Part shown: positions 49,301-52,300 of the stretch, one piece after another
How positions within the stretch are numbered: the stretch's first letter is position 1
How the letters are laid out: every line of letters starts with the position of its first letter
Source of the DNA: Anaeroplasmataceae bacterium
GTDB lineage: Bacteria > Bacillota_I > Bacilli_A > Acholeplasmatales > Anaeroplasmataceae
Assembly: GCA_020025015.1 (NCBI GenBank)
Contig: JAHHSV010000003.1
Location: 6,769 to 70,768 of the forward strand
Length of the DNA stretch: 64,000 bases
Direction: 5' to 3'
The notes under the pieces: model-generated
Databases searched by the model: none
Told to the model about the DNA's origin: nothing
Seen by the model: only the letters and a program-made list of their open reading frames with translations
Position numbers and translations under genes: made by a program

Positions 49301-52300
49301 AAGGTTGAAGTATGCATATGAACAACTGCTACTGTTTTTTCAGTGACAGCTTCGTTGCCAAAAATATAGCCAAAATAATGCTTATTATTGTTAACAGTTA
49401 ATTCTATAGCTGGAGACGCACCAACAAAAGGAATTCTTATTGATGCAATATTATATAGTCCTTGGAGTGCCGCAAATTCAATACCTTCAACGCTATCAGG
49501 GATATCCAATCTTTGAAGGCCTGCACCGACAAAAGCCTTTGTTTTAATTATTTTTAATGTGGATGGCAATTCAATTGTTATCAAGCTATTACAATTTTCA
49601 AATGCTAGGCTATCGATAGTTTGTAAGTTTGGTTGAATTGAATCGTTAGAAAAGCTAATTTGAGATAAGCTATTGCAACCAGAGAAAATTCCTTTGGTTA
49701 ATATAGTCTCATAATAATATACGCTTTGTAAACTTGTACAGCCCTTAAATACGTATTCACCAGGAATTGCTTCTGCTGTTTGTCCAGTTGTTTCTACAGT
49801 TCTAGTGTTATTGTTAACAACTATTGAAGATAGATTAGTACAATTTTCAAACATATAATCTGAAAAAATATTTGACTTATTATCAGCACTTGCCAAGCTT
49901 GTACAATTTTTAAATGCGTGTGTTCCAATAAATTCAACAGTTTCTGGAATAACTATACCAGAAAGCTTTGTACAATTATTAAACATATAGTCTCCAAGCT
50001 TGTTGGCACCTGTTAAATCAACTGTTTCCAATAGTAAGCAGTCGTCAAATACATTGGTACCTATTATATTAGTAGATGGAACCTTTACAGTTTTCAATGC
50101 ATCACAATTAAAAAACGCATAATTTCCTAATTTTTCTACTGTTCCATTCATTACAACTTTAGTTAACTTTGTCATATCTGCAAAAGCATAATCCTCTATA
50201 ACTTTAGCTGTAACATTAATTTCTTCAACATAACTATTTCTAAAAGCTGAGCCTGTGATAACATCAAAATTAGTTAAAATAACCTTCTTTAGTGAGCGAC
50301 AATTTTCAAACATATTCGAGCCTAAAACTTTATTTTCGAAAATAACCTCAGATAAGTTAACACAGTCAACAAATGCTCTATCATTTATTGTAGTAACAGA
50401 CGCAGGAATTCTAATTGAAGTCAAAGCTTCACAGCCCTTAAACATAGCACTACCAATTATACTATTTTGAATTATAATGTTTTTTAAATTTATACAGCCA
50501 ACAAAAGCTTCATTAACCTTCTTATCTTCAGGCTGAACCGGAACAAAATCTCTTACCTCAACAACCTCAGAACCAATTGTAGCAGTTTCTAAATTAATAC
50601 AATTAGCAAACATTTTAGCAGAAATCATTCGTGTGTGAATATCGACTTTTGTCATATTTTCAATTGAAGCAAAAGCAAATGATCCCACCTCTGTTATATG
50701 AGATGATAATAATAAATTACCAAGAGATGTTCCATAATATGCATAGGCACCAATATTTGTAATATTCTTTTGGTTTAATAATGATTGATCTGTATATTGA
50801 ACACAGCCATAAAATAACCCTTCAGGAATAGATTCCATATTAGCGATATTGTTAAACCTAACATTTGTAAGCTTAGTGTCATTCATAAATGTATATGTTC
50901 CATATGTGTTATTCGAAAATACTACAGATGTTAGATGTATACATTCAGCAAAAACCTTATTTCCCAATTTGGTTACTGAGGCAGGCACAGTAACCATAGT
51001 TAATTTTGCATCTAGAAGCCCCATAAAGGCTTCATCATCAATAGTTTCTACCTGATTTAAATTAAGTGTTTTAATTCCTTTACAGCCTTTAAAAGCTTTA
51101 GCCTTTATTACCTTGACTGAATCTGGTAAGGTGACGTCCATAATATTTGATTGCTGGAAAGAAGAAATTCCGAGCTCTACTAGTGTATTAGGTAGATTGA
51201 TTCTTGTAACGCCAGAATTCATAAAACATTCTTCAGGAATAGTCTTGATTCCATCCGGCAATTTTACATTTACTAATGAGGCGGTATTTTTGAATATACC
51301 CTTTGAAAGCTTTGTTGTATTGATTTGAGCATTATTTAATGCTAAGCAATTTTCAAAAACATATTCTCCAATAAAACCGTTACTTAAAGCGCTAGACAAG
51401 TATGTACCTTCTAATACTTTACAATTTTTAAAGACCTTATTTCCTAAATGTGAAAGACTATCTCCTAAATCAACAGTCTTCAGATTAACACAATTTTCAA
51501 ATGCACTATCCCCTATAGTTGTTGCATTATTTAAACTTACCTTAACTGGTTTTTCATTTAATTCATAATATCCCAAATTTGCACAATTGAAAAAAGCGCG
51601 AACACCAATTGTTTTAATGCTTGTAGGTAATAAAATAGTTTTTAAAGATTGAAAATCTCTAAATGTATTATCAGATATAGTCGTCAAATTTGTTGACTTT
51701 TCAAAATCTAAATAATTAAGCGTTGTAGTAGCCTCAAAGAAGCCTAAATTTTTAGAACCAGGCAATTGTTCAATTTTAGAAATTTGAGGATTAAAACGGA
51801 TAGCTTCGATTCTCTCAGAGAAGCTTTGTTCTCCTGACACAACTCCTTGTGGAACAAAATAATTATGGCTTGTTCTAACTGAATTAGGACCATATTGATA
51901 ATATTGTTCAGACTTATATGATAAATAGAATGTTATTTTATTTAAATCAATCGCAGTTATATTTGTCTTATTTTTAAAGTGTTGAACTCTACAATTAGTA
52001 AATGTTGGCCAAGCAGAATCACTACGCTTGTATACATGAATTCTTAAAGTTATAGCAATATCTTTATTCTCAAATAAAATTTCTCGATCGCCATTATCGC
52101 TATAGAAATAAGCTTGTCCATTCAATGTTATAGTAGGAAAGTTATCTAGTTCTACTTTAGCATCGTTATTTTCGGCTGTTAAATTTTGAGGAGCATTGTC
52201 AAAGGCACTTAATTTATCAGTTTGACTGATATTTTGAGCATTGTCAAAAACTTCAGTTGAATTTGCCTTTACACTAGCAGCAAACTGAATTCCTCCAAAA

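Larger units (their letters stand above)
24240..51800 (-). repeat. BspA-type LRR array with PFVG/LFGYIFG insert modules
   Basis: Repeats of about 23 residues (LxxIxIPxSVxxIGxxAFxxCxxL) fill this part; length alone implies on the order of 300 units. Every few repeats a longer module appears: (I/L)PF(V/I)G, a variable Ser/Asn-rich stretch, (L/V)FG(Y/W/H)IFG, a variable stretch, YxLPxSLxxVxIT, then the LRR resumes at IGxGAF. I count 26 such modules, with weaker forms (e.g. LPFIGY...LRYFD, TPFIGS...LAYVF). Confidence 0.85.
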
